Assembly: GCF_014195095.1 (NCBI RefSeq)
Contig: NZ_JACIBC010000008.1
Span: 124,001-188,000, forward strand
Direction of reading: 5' to 3'
Source: Rhizobium sp. BK602
GTDB taxonomy: Bacteria; Pseudomonadota; Alphaproteobacteria; Rhizobiales; Rhizobiaceae
DNA: 64,000 nucleotides
How positions within the stretch are numbered: the stretch's first letter is position 1; each line of letters starts with the position of its first letter. The position numbers and the translations under genes were made by a program. This document shows, piece by piece, positions 8,913-18,422 of this stretch. The notes beneath the pieces are model-generated. The model did not search any database. It was not told the DNA's origin and saw nothing but the letters and a program-made list of their open reading frames with translations.

Positions 8913-9563
8913 TTGAAGACCGATCCCGAAAGCTTCATCCGTGCGAATACCGGCCTCATGGCGCCGCCGCATGTGCCGGAAATCCGGCTGCATCTGGCCA
9001 GCGAAGCGCATGAACTCTGGCTGAAGACGGAGGAAGAGCTGGAAGAGATCGGCCTGCCTCCACCCTTCTGGGCTTTCGCCTGGGCCGGCGGGCAGGGGCT
9101 TGCCCGCTATGTCCTCGATCATCCGGAAACGGTTGCCGGCAAGCGGGTGCTCGATTTCGCCAGCGGTTCGGGGTTGGTGGCGATTGCCGCCATGCTGGCC
9201 GGAGCGAGCCATGCACTCGCCGCCGACATCGACCCCTGGGCCAAGACGGCGGTGCGGCTGAACGCGGCCGCGAATGGCGTCGCGCTCGGTTTCACCGGCG
9301 ACGATCTGGTCGGTCAAGGCGTGGATGCCGACGTGATCCTCGCCGGCGACGTCTTCTACGATCGCGATTTCGCGGCCCGTCTGGTGCCCTGGTTCCGGCA
9401 TTTGGCAGCACAGGGCCGCCTTGTTCTCGTTGGCGATCCCGGCCGGGCCTATCTGCCCAAGGATCGCCTGCGGGCCGAGGCCACCTATCAGGTGCCGGTG
9501 ACGCGGGCGCTGGAGGACAGCGAGGTCAAGAAGACGACAGTCTGGCGCTTTCTTGCCGGTTGA
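8913..9563 (+). CDS. Class I SAM-dependent methyltransferase (COG3897-like)
   Basis: A 216-aa class I methyltransferase with TTG start at 8913. The SAM-binding motif I is VLDFASGSGLVAIAA (about 75-89), then ALAADIDPWA (motif II) and VILAGDVFYD (post-I/IV region). The architecture resembles the PrmA/ETFB-lysine methyltransferase-like group, so a protein substrate is plausible but unproven. The LPPPFWAFAWAGGQ segment ahead of motif I is typical of that group. It is the last gene of the tsaD run, and a palindromic repeat begins 8 bp after its stop. Confidence 0.85.
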   Translation: MKTDPESFIRANTGLMAPPHVPEIRLHLASEAHELWLKTEEELEEIGLPPPFWAFAWAGGQGLARYVLDHPETVAGKRVLDFASGSGLVAIAAMLAGASHALAADIDPWAKTAVRLNAAANGVALGFTGDDLVGQGVDADVILAGDVFYDRDFAARLVPWFRHLAAQGRLVLVGDPGRAYLPKDRLRAEATYQVPVTRALEDSEVKKTTVWRFLAG

Positions 9564-9570
9564 CGGCGTT

Positions 9571-9673
9571 AGAGCAACTCCAGGAAAAGTGCGTGAGCCG
9601 CTTTTCGTCCGGAATGCGTCAAAGCAATAGGCTAGGGCAGCTCAGCGATCCCGTGAAACGCTGCATCGCTCTA
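9571..9673. repeat. Intergenic palindromic repeat (RIME-like), copy 1
   Basis: The stretch opening AGAGCAACTCCAGGAAAAG, with the complementary core TTTTCGTCCGGAATGC and closing CGCTCTA, is the short interspersed palindromic element common between rhizobial genes. It lies between two convergent genes. Its closing CTA is the reverse complement of the TAG stop of the minus-strand gene at 9671-10063, so the element supplies that stop. Related copies are at 10777, 26703, 31191 and 45770. The family name is from memory, not a search. Confidence 0.75.
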
Positions 9674-10063
9674 GGGGCGAATCACGCAGACGCCGGCTTC
9701 ATACGAGCAGGCGCTGCCGGCGAGCCTGACATCGATGATCTTGGCGCGCGGGCGGCGCGGCGGCAGGCGCGCATCCGCATATGGATCATAGTCGCTGTAG
9801 CCGAAGACGTAGGTGCCGCCGTTTGCCTCAAAGCCGTCGGCGGTGCTGAAATCGCTCCCGTGCTGTCGCGCGGTGAAGGCAATTCCGGCTGTTTGCGGCC
9901 GAGCCGGATCTTGCGGCGTGGAGATTTCATGCAACCGGAAGAGGCCGGAATCATGGTGGGGGCGATGTTTCCGATAATAGTCTCCCGCCGTGACGGAGGT
10001 GGCGGAGAAAATCGCGGCTGCCGCCAAAACAAGCGCCGCTGCCTTCAAATCAAACTGCCCCAT
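9671..10063 (-). CDS. Secreted hypothetical protein
   Basis: A 130-aa protein of unknown function with a clear signal peptide: Lys near the N-terminus, hydrophobic Ala-rich core (about 7-21) and a likely cleavage after SVTAG near residue 27. The mature part is small, rich in Pro, Arg, Tyr and Asp, and has two Cys near the C-terminus (GSACSYEAGVC) that could form a disulphide in the periplasm. I do not recognise a family. It is convergent with the methyltransferase and separated from it by the palindromic repeat that also forms its stop codon. Confidence 0.65.
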   Translation of the reverse strand: MGQFDLKAAALVLAAAAIFSATSVTAGDYYRKHRPHHDSGLFRLHEISTPQDPARPQTAGIAFTARQHGSDFSTADGFEANGGTYVFGYSDYDPYADARLPPRRPRAKIIDVRLAGSACSYEAGVCVIRP

Positions 10064-10372
10064 CTCACCGCCTCGCGTTCCAAATGTTTAATGAAATATG
10101 AAGATACAGTGCCGCAAGTTCCAGGCTAAGTCCACGCGAGCGGCGGAAAAATCGCATTCGGGGGCTGATCCAGGGAGGCGATTGCGGTGTACTCGCCCAA
10201 GATGCGGGCAATCCGAATCGATTAAATTCGAGGCAGGCCGCAATTGTGCTTGTCGCCGCCGCGTTCCGTGATTATTGGTCGCAATTGATGCAACGCACAC
10301 TGGATTTCCGCGTGCCTGCGTTGCCCCGGAAATATCCGGGTTCGAAGCGTATCGTAACGCCGCGAGGTTCTG
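10064..10372. other. Leader region upstream of sdhC
   Basis: A 309-bp non-coding stretch between the divergent secreted-protein gene and sdhC. It must hold promoters for both, but I cannot assign -35/-10 boxes with confidence. Two small dyads are visible: CGAAT-N7-ATTCG at 10214-10230 and CCCGGA-AATA-TCCGGG at 10325-10340. The second lies about 33 bp ahead of the sdhC ATG and could form a short hairpin in the leader. A weak GAGG ribosome site precedes the ATG at 10373. Confidence 0.4.
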
Positions 10373-10771
10373 ATGGCGAACGTCACACAAAACCGGCCTT
10401 TGTCGCCGCATCTGCAAGTCTACAAACTCATTCCCACCATGGTCATGTCGATCGTCCACCGTATCACCGGCGGCGCGCTCTATTTCGGCACGATCCTGGT
10501 CGCCTGGTGGCTGATCGCGGCCGCGACCGGCCAGGCCTATTTCGATCTGGTCAACTGGATCATGGGCTCGATCATCGGCCGGCTCGTCCTGATCGGCTAT
10601 ACCTGGGCGCTGCTGCACCACATGCTCGGCGGCTTCCGCCATTTCGTCTGGGATCTCGGACATGGTTTCGACCCCGCCGTCTCAACGAAGATGGCCAAGG
10701 CGACGCTCGCCGGCTCGATCTGTCTGACCGCGCTGGTCTGGATCGTCGGCATCGTCATCCGGCTGGTTTGA
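10373..10771 (+). CDS. sdhC: Succinate dehydrogenase cytochrome b556 subunit
   Basis: A 132-aa membrane anchor of complex II with three transmembrane helices. The motif RPLSPHLQVYKLIPT at the N-terminus, SIVHRITGGALYFG with the conserved Ser/Arg of the quinone site, and LLHHMLGGFRHFVWDLG containing the axial haem-ligand His region are diagnostic. With SdhD it binds haem b and ubiquinone in the inner membrane. It is the first gene of the sdhCDAB operon and is separated from sdhD by a 67-bp gap holding a degenerate palindromic repeat. Confidence 0.96.
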   Translation: MANVTQNRPLSPHLQVYKLIPTMVMSIVHRITGGALYFGTILVAWWLIAAATGQAYFDLVNWIMGSIIGRLVLIGYTWALLHHMLGGFRHFVWDLGHGFDPAVSTKMAKATLAGSICLTALVWIVGIVIRLV

Positions 10772-10776
10772 TTGGC

Positions 10777-10826
10777 GTGATCCCTCGGGAAGCCGCTCGC
10801 GCTTCTTCGGTCCGATCATGCTCTAA
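10777..10826. repeat. Degenerate palindromic repeat, copy 2 (sdhC-sdhD gap)
   Basis: Read on the minus strand this segment gives TTAGAGCATGATCGGACCG, then a GC-rich centre, then CGAGGGATCA. It resembles the lpdA-upstream copy at 26703 but with weakened arms. It begins 5 bp after the sdhC stop and ends 12 bp before the sdhD ATG, so it sits inside an operon. It could act as an mRNA-processing or stabilising hairpin there. Confidence 0.5.
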
Positions 10827-10838
10827 AGGATATTTCTC

Positions 10839-11219
10839 ATGGATATGCGCACCCCTCTGGGTAAAGTCCGCGGTCTCGGTTCCGCCAAGGAAGGCACCGA
10901 TCATTTCTGGCGCCAGCGCGTGACCGCCGTCGCCAACGTCCCGCTCTTCATCTTCTTCATCGTTTTCCTGATCATCCATGCCGGCGCCCCCTATGCGGAC
11001 GTTGTGCACGCGCTGTCGAATCCCTTCGTCGCCGTCATCATGGGGCTGATGGTGATCTCCGGCGTCATTCACATGAGGCTCGGCATGCAGGTCATCATCG
11101 AGGACTATGTCCACGCCGAATTCGGCAAGATCGTCCTTCTCATGCTCAACACATTCTTCGCGATCGTCATGGCGGGGCTCTGTCTCTTCGCCATTCTGAA
11201 GATTGCGTTCGTAGGATAA
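10839..11219 (+). CDS. sdhD: Succinate dehydrogenase hydrophobic anchor subunit
   Basis: A 126-aa second membrane anchor of complex II with three predicted transmembrane helices (about 30-50, 58-80 and 98-122). GLGSAKEGTDHFWRQRVTAV near the N-terminus and HMRLGMQVIIEDYVH, which carries the haem/quinone-site His and Asp-Tyr pair, fit the alphaproteobacterial SdhD family. It lies 7 bp ahead of sdhA and is clearly co-transcribed with it. Confidence 0.95.
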   Translation: MDMRTPLGKVRGLGSAKEGTDHFWRQRVTAVANVPLFIFFIVFLIIHAGAPYADVVHALSNPFVAVIMGLMVISGVIHMRLGMQVIIEDYVHAEFGKIVLLMLNTFFAIVMAGLCLFAILKIAFVG

Positions 11220-11226
11220 TTGCATC

Positions 11227-13068
11227 ATGGCACCGAACTCACCCGCTCAGAATGGCAAGGCCTATAAATATGTCGATCACTCCTATGACGTGATCGTCGT
11301 CGGCGCCGGCGGCGCCGGCCTGCGCGCCACCCTCGGCATGGCCGAACAGGGCTTCCGCACCGCCTGCATCACCAAGGTGTTCCCGACCCGGTCGCACACG
11401 GTCGCAGCCCAGGGCGGCATTGCCGCCTCGCTGCAGAACATGACGCCGGACAGCTGGCAGTGGCATCTCTACGACACCGTCAAGGGCTCCGACTGGCTCG
11501 GCGACGTCGACGCCATGCAGTATCTCGCCATGGAAGCGCCGAAGGCGGTCTATGAGCTCGAGCATTACGGCGTGCCCTTCTCGCGCAATGAGGAAGGCAA
11601 GATCTATCAGCGCCCGTTCGGCGGCCACATGCAGAATTACGGCGAGGGACCGCCGGTGCAGCGCACCTGTGCCGCCGCCGACCGTACCGGCCATGCCATC
11701 CTGCATACGCTCTATGGCCAGTCGCTGCGCAACAACGCCGAATTCTTCATCGAGTATTTCGCGCTCGACCTCATCATGTCGGATGACGGCAGCCGCTGCA
11801 CCGGCGTCGTCGCCTGGTGCCTCGATGACGGTACGATCCATCGTTTTGCCGCCAAGATGGTGGTGCTGGCGACCGGCGGCTACGGCCGCGCCTATTTCTC
11901 GGCAACCTCGGCCCATACCTGCACCGGCGACGGCGGCGGCATGGTGGCCCGCGCCGGCCTGCCGCTGCAGGACATGGAATTCGTGCAGTTCCATCCGACC
12001 GGCATCTACGGCTCCGGCTGCCTGATCACCGAAGGCGCACGCGGGGAAGGCGGCTATCTCGTCAACTCCGAGGGTGAGCGCTTCATGGAGCGTTACGCGC
12101 CGTCGGCCAAGGACCTTGCCTCGCGCGACGTCGTGTCACGCTGCATGACCATCGAGATCCGCGAGGGCCGCGGTGTCGGCAAGAACAAGGATCACATCTT
12201 CCTGCATCTCGACCATCTCGATCCGGCCGTTCTGCATGAGCGCCTGCCCGGCATTTCCGAGAGCGCGCGCATCTTCGCCGGCGTCGACGTGACCCGCGAA
12301 CCGATCCCGGTCCTGCCGACCGTCCATTACAATATGGGCGGCATCCCCACCAACTACTGGGGCGAGGTGCTGAATGCCGACAGCAACAATCCGGAGCGTA
12401 TCCTGCCCGGCCTGATGGCTGTCGGCGAAGCCGGCTGCGCCTCGGTGCACGGCGCCAACCGCCTCGGCTCCAATTCGCTGATCGATCTCGTGGTCTTCGG
12501 CCGTGCCGCCGCCATCCGCGCCGGTCAGGTCATCGACCGCGACAGCCCGGTTCCGGCGCTCAACATCGCAGCCTGCGACAAGATCATGGATCGCTTCGAC
12601 AAGCTGCGCCACGCCAGCGGCTCGATACCGACGGCGGTGCTGCGCGAGAAGATGCAGCGCGCCATGCAGGAGGACGCCGCCGTGTTCCGCACGCAGGAAT
12701 CGCTGGAGTCCGGTTGCCGCCGCCTTTCGGAGATCTGGAAGGAGCTGCCCGACATCAAGGTCACCGACCGTTCGCTGATCTGGAATTCCGATCTGGTCGA
12801 GACGCTGGAACTTCATAACCTCATGGCCAATGCCATCGCGACCATCTACGGCGCCGAGGCCCGCAAGGAAAGCCGTGGCTCGCATGCCCGCGAGGACTAC
12901 ACCGAGGGCAAGTTCGCCGGCCGCGACGACGAGAACTGGCGCAAGCATACGCTCGCATGGGTCAACGAAGCCGGCGACGTGAAGCTCGACTATCGTCCCG
13001 TTCACACCGACCTGATCGCCGAAGGCATCGATCCGCACAAGATCGAGCCGAAGGCGCGCGTCTATTGA
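11227..13068 (+). CDS. sdhA: Succinate dehydrogenase flavoprotein subunit
   Basis: A 613-aa flavoprotein oxidising succinate to fumarate on the cytoplasmic face of complex II. The FAD Rossmann motif is VVGAGGAGLRA (about 24-34). The covalent flavin attachment site is RSHTVAAQGG (His about 57). QFHPTGIYG, GARGEGGYLVN and the C-terminal capping domain region RSLIWNSDLVETLEL are also present. Its length is standard. It lies between sdhD (7 bp) and sdhB (17 bp) in the operon. Confidence 0.98.
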   Translation: MAPNSPAQNGKAYKYVDHSYDVIVVGAGGAGLRATLGMAEQGFRTACITKVFPTRSHTVAAQGGIAASLQNMTPDSWQWHLYDTVKGSDWLGDVDAMQYLAMEAPKAVYELEHYGVPFSRNEEGKIYQRPFGGHMQNYGEGPPVQRTCAAADRTGHAILHTLYGQSLRNNAEFFIEYFALDLIMSDDGSRCTGVVAWCLDDGTIHRFAAKMVVLATGGYGRAYFSATSAHTCTGDGGGMVARAGLPLQDMEFVQFHPTGIYGSGCLITEGARGEGGYLVNSEGERFMERYAPSAKDLASRDVVSRCMTIEIREGRGVGKNKDHIFLHLDHLDPAVLHERLPGISESARIFAGVDVTREPIPVLPTVHYNMGGIPTNYWGEVLNADSNNPERILPGLMAVGEAGCASVHGANRLGSNSLIDLVVFGRAAAIRAGQVIDRDSPVPALNIAACDKIMDRFDKLRHASGSIPTAVLREKMQRAMQEDAAVFRTQESLESGCRRLSEIWKELPDIKVTDRSLIWNSDLVETLELHNLMANAIATIYGAEARKESRGSHAREDYTEGKFAGRDDENWRKHTLAWVNEAGDVKLDYRPVHTDLIAEGIDPHKIEPKARVY

Positions 13069-13085
13069 TCTGAGAGGAACTGACC

Positions 13086-13865
13086 ATGGTTGAACTCGCT
13101 CTCCCCAAGAACTCTCAGATGCGCGAAGGCAAGGTCTGGCCGAAGCCGGCGGGTGCTACGAATACGCGCGAATTCCGCGTCTATCGCTGGAGCCCGGACG
13201 ACGGCCAGAACCCGAGCATCGACACCTACTACGTCGATATCGACGATTGCGGCCCGATGGTGCTCGACGGCTTGCTCTATATCAAGAACAAGATCGACCC
13301 GACGCTGACGCTGCGCCGTTCCTGTCGCGAAGGCATCTGCGGCTCCTGCGCCATGAACATCGACGGCACCAATACGCTCGCCTGCACCAAGGGTCTCGAT
13401 GAAATCAACGGCACGGTGAAGATCTATCCGCTGCCGCATATGCCCGTCATCAAGGACCTCGTGCCGGATCTGACGCATTTCTACGCCCAGCATCGTTCGA
13501 TCGAGCCCTGGCTGAAGACGGTGTCGCCGCCGCCGGCCAAGGAATGGAAGCAGAGCCATGAGGATCGCCTGAAGCTCGACGGCCTCTACGAATGCATCCT
13601 CTGCGCCTGCTGCTCGACCTCCTGTCCGAGCTATTGGTGGAATGGCGACCGCTATCTCGGCCCGGCCGTCCTGCTGCAGGCCTATCGCTGGCTGATCGAT
13701 AGCCGCGACGAGGCCAAGGGCGAGCGTCTCGACAATCTCGAGGATCCCTTCCGCCTCTATCGCTGCCACACGATCATGAACTGCGCCCAGACCTGCCCGA
13801 AGGGTCTGAACCCGGCCAAGGCGATCGCCGAAATCAAGAAGATGATGGTCGAGCGGCGGGTCTGA
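13086..13865 (+). CDS. sdhB: Succinate dehydrogenase iron-sulfur subunit
   Basis: A 259-aa subunit carrying the three electron-transfer clusters. The [2Fe-2S] site is SCREGICGSC with later CTKG, the [4Fe-4S] site is CILCACCSTSCP, and the [3Fe-4S] site is CHTIMNCAQTCPKG. The Ser replacing the fourth Cys of the middle-cluster region is the usual SdhB pattern. It is the last sdh gene. An inverted repeat (CGGCGGGTC/GACCCGCCG, 13854-13872) spans its stop codon. Confidence 0.97.
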   Translation: MVELALPKNSQMREGKVWPKPAGATNTREFRVYRWSPDDGQNPSIDTYYVDIDDCGPMVLDGLLYIKNKIDPTLTLRRSCREGICGSCAMNIDGTNTLACTKGLDEINGTVKIYPLPHMPVIKDLVPDLTHFYAQHRSIEPWLKTVSPPPAKEWKQSHEDRLKLDGLYECILCACCSTSCPSYWWNGDRYLGPAVLLQAYRWLIDSRDEAKGERLDNLEDPFRLYRCHTIMNCAQTCPKGLNPAKAIAEIKKMMVERRV

Positions 13866-13872
13866 CCCGCCG
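13854..13872. other. Inverted repeat spanning the sdhB stop
   Basis: CGGCGGGTC-T-GACCCGCCG is a 9-bp dyad containing the TGA stop of sdhB. It folds as an 8-bp GC stem with a 3-nt loop. No T-run follows, so it is not a canonical intrinsic terminator, but it could mark the 3' end of the sdh mRNA or block exonucleases. Confidence 0.5.
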
Positions 13873-14282
13873 GCGACTGGTGGGCGAGAATTGCGATGAT
13901 GAGGGCCGCTGCCGGAAATGGTTGCGGCTCTTATGGTTTTCACGGCCTCGCTCGATATTGTCATGATCGGAAGCGATCGCGAGGCTAGGGAAACGGCCCA
14001 TGGGATGCTTCCGCATGAAGTTTACCGGGGCGAGCCTTGAAATGACCGGATTTCTGCGGAGCTATGGCCGCTCATGATTTATGGCCGTAGCGACTTGATT
14101 AACCAAAGTGAAATACGATAATTCCAAATTAATCAGGCGCTGGAGTGCGGTGCTTTCACAGGAAGGCGCTAGGATTGCTCCGGTTTTGAATCTGGAGTGT
14201 CTTGTCCGCCTCTGGTGATATCACCCGGCGGCGGGACATTTTGGCGTGTAAATGTCGGTGGTGGACAATTAGGAGTGTGATG
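13866..14282. other. Non-coding region upstream of the omp19-type gene
   Basis: About 410 bp without a credible gene. AT content rises around 14090-14140, a plausible promoter zone that I cannot resolve into boxes. A structured segment at 14203-14238 contains the perfect 12-bp palindrome GGTGATATCACC (14214-14225) flanked by TGTCCGCC and GGCGGGACA, which pair with one bulge. An AGGAG ribosome site lies at 14271-14275. Confidence 0.45.
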
Positions 14283-14813
14283 ATGCATTTGAGATATGCA
14301 GTGACGGCTGCGGCGATAGGTCTGTCGCTTGCCGGTTGCCAGCGCACGGCATACGACAACGACGATACGTCCTATTCGCGGCCAGCGCCGCTGCAGGCCC
14401 AGCCCGTCCCCTCCGTCCAGTCCAGCGCGCTTCCTCCCACGAACGCCAGTGCCTCACAGTTTCCGGCGGCGCCGACGAATGCGCCGAGCGCTGCCAATCA
14501 GCAGCAACAGCAGGCGATGGCCGCCTCGGCGCAGGACGTGACCAAGGAATCCATGGTCGGGAGCTGGAAAGTCAGCAATGGCGGCGCGAGCTGCGACATG
14601 TTCCTGACGCTCACCAATCTCGGCAGCGGATCGCGCGGCGGCACGCGTGGCTGCGCCGGCGAGCTGACCTCGATGGGGTCGTGGGAAGTGTCCGGCAAAC
14701 AGGTCATCCTGAAGAACCGCGACGGCACCCAGATCGGCTCGCTCTACAAGACGGCCGATTCGCGTTACGACGGATCGACCGCTTCCGGTCAGCCGCTCAG
14801 CCTTAGCCGATAA
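14283..14813 (+). CDS. omp19: Omp19-like outer-membrane lipoprotein, Inh/AprI-type protease inhibitor
   Basis: A 176-aa lipoprotein. The signal peptide ends in the lipobox LSLAGC, so Cys19 would be lipidated. A low-complexity Ala/Pro/Ser/Gln linker (about 35-85, with a QQQQQ run) leads to a C-terminal beta-barrel domain beginning ESMVGSWKVSNGG, which matches the Inh/Omp19 protease-inhibitor family. Brucella Omp19 is a lipoprotein of nearly the same length that inhibits host proteases. AGGAG at 14271 supports ATG 14283, though ATG 14280 is also possible. A hairpin terminator candidate follows at 14817. Confidence 0.85.
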   Translation: MHLRYAVTAAAIGLSLAGCQRTAYDNDDTSYSRPAPLQAQPVPSVQSSALPPTNASASQFPAAPTNAPSAANQQQQQAMAASAQDVTKESMVGSWKVSNGGASCDMFLTLTNLGSGSRGGTRGCAGELTSMGSWEVSGKQVILKNRDGTQIGSLYKTADSRYDGSTASGQPLSLSR

Positions 14814-14816
14814 AGC

Positions 14817-14851
14817 TTTCGAAGGGCCGGCCCGTTCCTTCGAAACGTTTT
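14817..14851 (+). terminator. Terminator-like hairpin after the omp19-type gene
   Basis: TTTCGAAGG (14817-14825) pairs perfectly with CCTTCGAAA (14837-14845) around an 11-nt GC-rich loop. A short T4 run follows at 14848-14851. It starts just after the stop at 14813 and probably ends the lipoprotein transcript before zapE. Confidence 0.6.
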
Positions 14852-14889
14852 CCGGCCGCTTCCTTTCTTGCACAGGTGGATATTTCCCC

Positions 14890-16050
14890 ATGCAGCCCAT
14901 GCCCGATTATTCCATCAGCGTCTGCGAACAGCTGAAGGCGCTGACGGTTTCCGGATCGCTTCAGGTGGATTCGGCACAGATGGATGTGGCGAAATCCCTA
15001 GACCGGGTGCTCGCCAACCTCAAGCAGAAGCGGCCGGCGACGAAATCGAGCGCGCTCGGCTGGATGTTCGCCCGCAAGAAGCCGGTCGAGATCGTTCGCG
15101 GCCTCTACATCCATGGCAGCGTCGGGCGTGGCAAGACCATGCTCATGGACATGTTTTTCGCCATGGCGCCTGCCAAGAAGAAGCGCCGGGCGCATTTTCA
15201 CGAATTCATGGCGGACGTGCACAATCGCATCGCCGCCCATCGGCTGAAATTCAAGAATGGCGAGACCAAGCAGGCCGATCCCGTGCTGCCGGTCGCCGCC
15301 GATCTCTACGACGAGGCCGAGCTCCTTTGCTTCGACGAATTCACCGTGACCGATATCGCCGATGCGATGATCCTGTCGCGGCTGTTTTCCGAGCTGTTCT
15401 CGTTCGGCTGCGTGCTGATCGCCACCTCGAATGTCGAGCCTGACAATCTCTATCGCGACGGCCTCAATCGTGGCCTGTTCCTGCCCTTCATCGATCTCCT
15501 GAAGCGCCATGTCGATGTCGTGACGCTGGATTCGCCAACCGACTACCGCATGGAGAAGCTCAACAGCCAGCCGGTCTACCTGACGCCGGTCGACGAGCGC
15601 ACCGACATGGCGATGGACGCCTCCTGGGTGCAGGCGCTGCATGGGCGCAAGCCTCAGCCGATGGAGATCCCGAGGAAGGGCCGCTCCATCCATGTTCCGC
15701 TCGCGGTCGATCGGATGGCGCGCTTTTCCTTCGCCGATCTCTGCGAGGCACCGCTCGGTGCGGCCGATTTCCTGGCGATCGCCGAGCGCTTCGATACGAT
15801 CTTTCTCGATCACGTGCCGATGCTCGGTCCGGAAAAGCGCAACCAGACCAAGCGCTTCATCATTCTCATCGACACGCTCTACGATCATGCCATCCGGCTT
15901 TACGTGACGGCGGCGGCGATGCCGGAGGATCTCCTGACCGCCCGGCGCGGCACCGAAGGCTTCGAGTTTGACCGCACCGCATCGCGGCTTTTCGAGATGC
16001 GCAGCGCCGAATATCTCGCCCAGACTCCGGCCCGGCGGGCGGCCGAATAA
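14890..16050 (+). CDS. zapE: Cell division protein ZapE (AFG1-like ATPase)
   Basis: A 386-aa AFG1/ZapE-family P-loop ATPase. Walker A is GSVGRGKT (about 76-83) and Walker B is LLCFDEF (about 144-150). RAHFHEFM, the LIATSNVEPDNLYRDGLNR sensor segment and YDHAIRLYV are typical. In E. coli ZapE acts on FtsZ ring dynamics, while mitochondrial AFG1 helps complex IV turnover. Placement between sdh and mdh is frequent in alphaproteobacteria and fits a link to respiratory complexes. It is followed by a strong hairpin. Confidence 0.92.
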   Translation: MQPMPDYSISVCEQLKALTVSGSLQVDSAQMDVAKSLDRVLANLKQKRPATKSSALGWMFARKKPVEIVRGLYIHGSVGRGKTMLMDMFFAMAPAKKKRRAHFHEFMADVHNRIAAHRLKFKNGETKQADPVLPVAADLYDEAELLCFDEFTVTDIADAMILSRLFSELFSFGCVLIATSNVEPDNLYRDGLNRGLFLPFIDLLKRHVDVVTLDSPTDYRMEKLNSQPVYLTPVDERTDMAMDASWVQALHGRKPQPMEIPRKGRSIHVPLAVDRMARFSFADLCEAPLGAADFLAIAERFDTIFLDHVPMLGPEKRNQTKRFIILIDTLYDHAIRLYVTAAAMPEDLLTARRGTEGFEFDRTASRLFEMRSAEYLAQTPARRAAE

Positions 16051-16062
16051 CAAATTGGTGAC

Positions 16063-16092
16063 AAAATGTCTTACGTTTACGTAAGACATTTT
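16063..16092 (+). terminator. Strong intrinsic terminator / long palindrome after zapE
   Basis: AAAATGTCTTACG (16063-16075) pairs perfectly with CGTAAGACATTTT (16080-16092) around a 4-nt loop that could close by one more T-A pair. The A-run before and T-run after make it a good intrinsic terminator in either direction. It begins 12 bp after the zapE stop and isolates zapE from mdh, whose promoter should lie in 16093-16215. Confidence 0.8.
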
Positions 16093-16229
16093 CGATCTAA
16101 CCGATTGAAAATCCTGATCTCAAAATAATCAATTGCCAATTTCGACCTTTGGGGCTATGCGAATGGCGGCAACGGAGGATGCCTTGCAGGCGTCCCGCCA
16201 CGGATTTTGATCGCAAAGGATACACCGAA

Positions 16230-17192
16230 ATGGCGCGCAACAAGATCGCTCTCATTGGTTCTGGCATGATTGGTGGCACGCTGGCGCATCTCGCCGGCCT
16301 GAAAGAACTGGGCGACATCGTCCTGTTCGACATCGCGGACGGCATTCCCCAGGGCAAGGGCCTCGACATCGCCCAGTCCTCGCCGGTTGACGGCTTCGAC
16401 GCCAACCTGACCGGCGCCAGCGACTATTCCGCGATCGAAGGCGCCGACGTCTGCATCGTCACCGCAGGCGTTCCCCGCAAGCCGGGCATGAGCCGCGACG
16501 ATCTTCTCGGCATCAACCTCAAGGTCATGGAGCAGGTCGGCGCCGGCATCAAGAAATATGCCCCGAACGCTTTCGTGATCTGCATCACCAACCCGCTCGA
16601 CGCCATGGTCTGGGCGCTGCAGAAGTTCTCGGGTCTCCCGGCCAACAAGGTCGTCGGCATGGCCGGCGTGCTTGATAGCTCGCGCTTCCGCCTCTTCCTC
16701 GCCAAGGAATTCAACGTTTCGGTCGAAGACGTCACCGCCTTCGTTCTCGGCGGCCACGGCGACACGATGGTGCCGCTCGCTCGCTACTCCACCGTTGCCG
16801 GCATTCCGCTGACCGACCTCGTCACCATGGGCTGGCTCACCAAGGAGCGCCTCGAAGAGATCATCCAGCGCACCCGTGACGGCGGCGCCGAGATCGTCGG
16901 CCTGCTCAAGACCGGCTCGGCCTATTACGCTCCGGCCGCTTCCGCCATCGTGATGGCCGAATCCTACCTCAAGGACAAGAAGCGCGTTCTGCCCTGCGCC
17001 GCGCATCTCGACGGCCAGTACGGCGTCAAGGACATGTATGTCGGCGTTCCCACCATCATCGGCGCCGGCGGCGTCGAGCGCATCATCGAAATCGATCTGA
17101 ACAAGGCGGAAAAGGAAGCCTTCGACAAGTCGGTCGGTGCTGTTGCCGGCCTTTGCGAAGCCTGCGCCACCATCGCGCCGTCGCTGAAATAA
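16230..17192 (+). CDS. mdh: Malate dehydrogenase (NAD+)
   Basis: A 320-aa LDH-like malate dehydrogenase converting malate to oxaloacetate. The NAD motif is IGSGMIGGTLAHLA (about 9-22). Substrate-binding Arg residues lie in GVPRKPGMSRDDLL, ITNPLDAMVW is present, and the catalytic His lies in LGGHGDTMVPL. The ATG at 16230, preceded by AAAGGA, gives MARNKIALIGSG and the family length. Upstream in-frame ATGs give an unlikely Arg/Cys-rich extension. It is the first gene of the mdh-sucCDAB run. Confidence 0.97.
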   Translation: MARNKIALIGSGMIGGTLAHLAGLKELGDIVLFDIADGIPQGKGLDIAQSSPVDGFDANLTGASDYSAIEGADVCIVTAGVPRKPGMSRDDLLGINLKVMEQVGAGIKKYAPNAFVICITNPLDAMVWALQKFSGLPANKVVGMAGVLDSSRFRLFLAKEFNVSVEDVTAFVLGGHGDTMVPLARYSTVAGIPLTDLVTMGWLTKERLEEIIQRTRDGGAEIVGLLKTGSAYYAPAASAIVMAESYLKDKKRVLPCAAHLDGQYGVKDMYVGVPTIIGAGGVERIIEIDLNKAEKEAFDKSVGAVAGLCEACATIAPSLK

Positions 17193-17219
17193 TCTAGCCG
17201 TTATAACAGGGATAGACCC

Positions 17220-18416
<1,197 letters not shown>

Positions 18417-18422
18417 GCCAAG

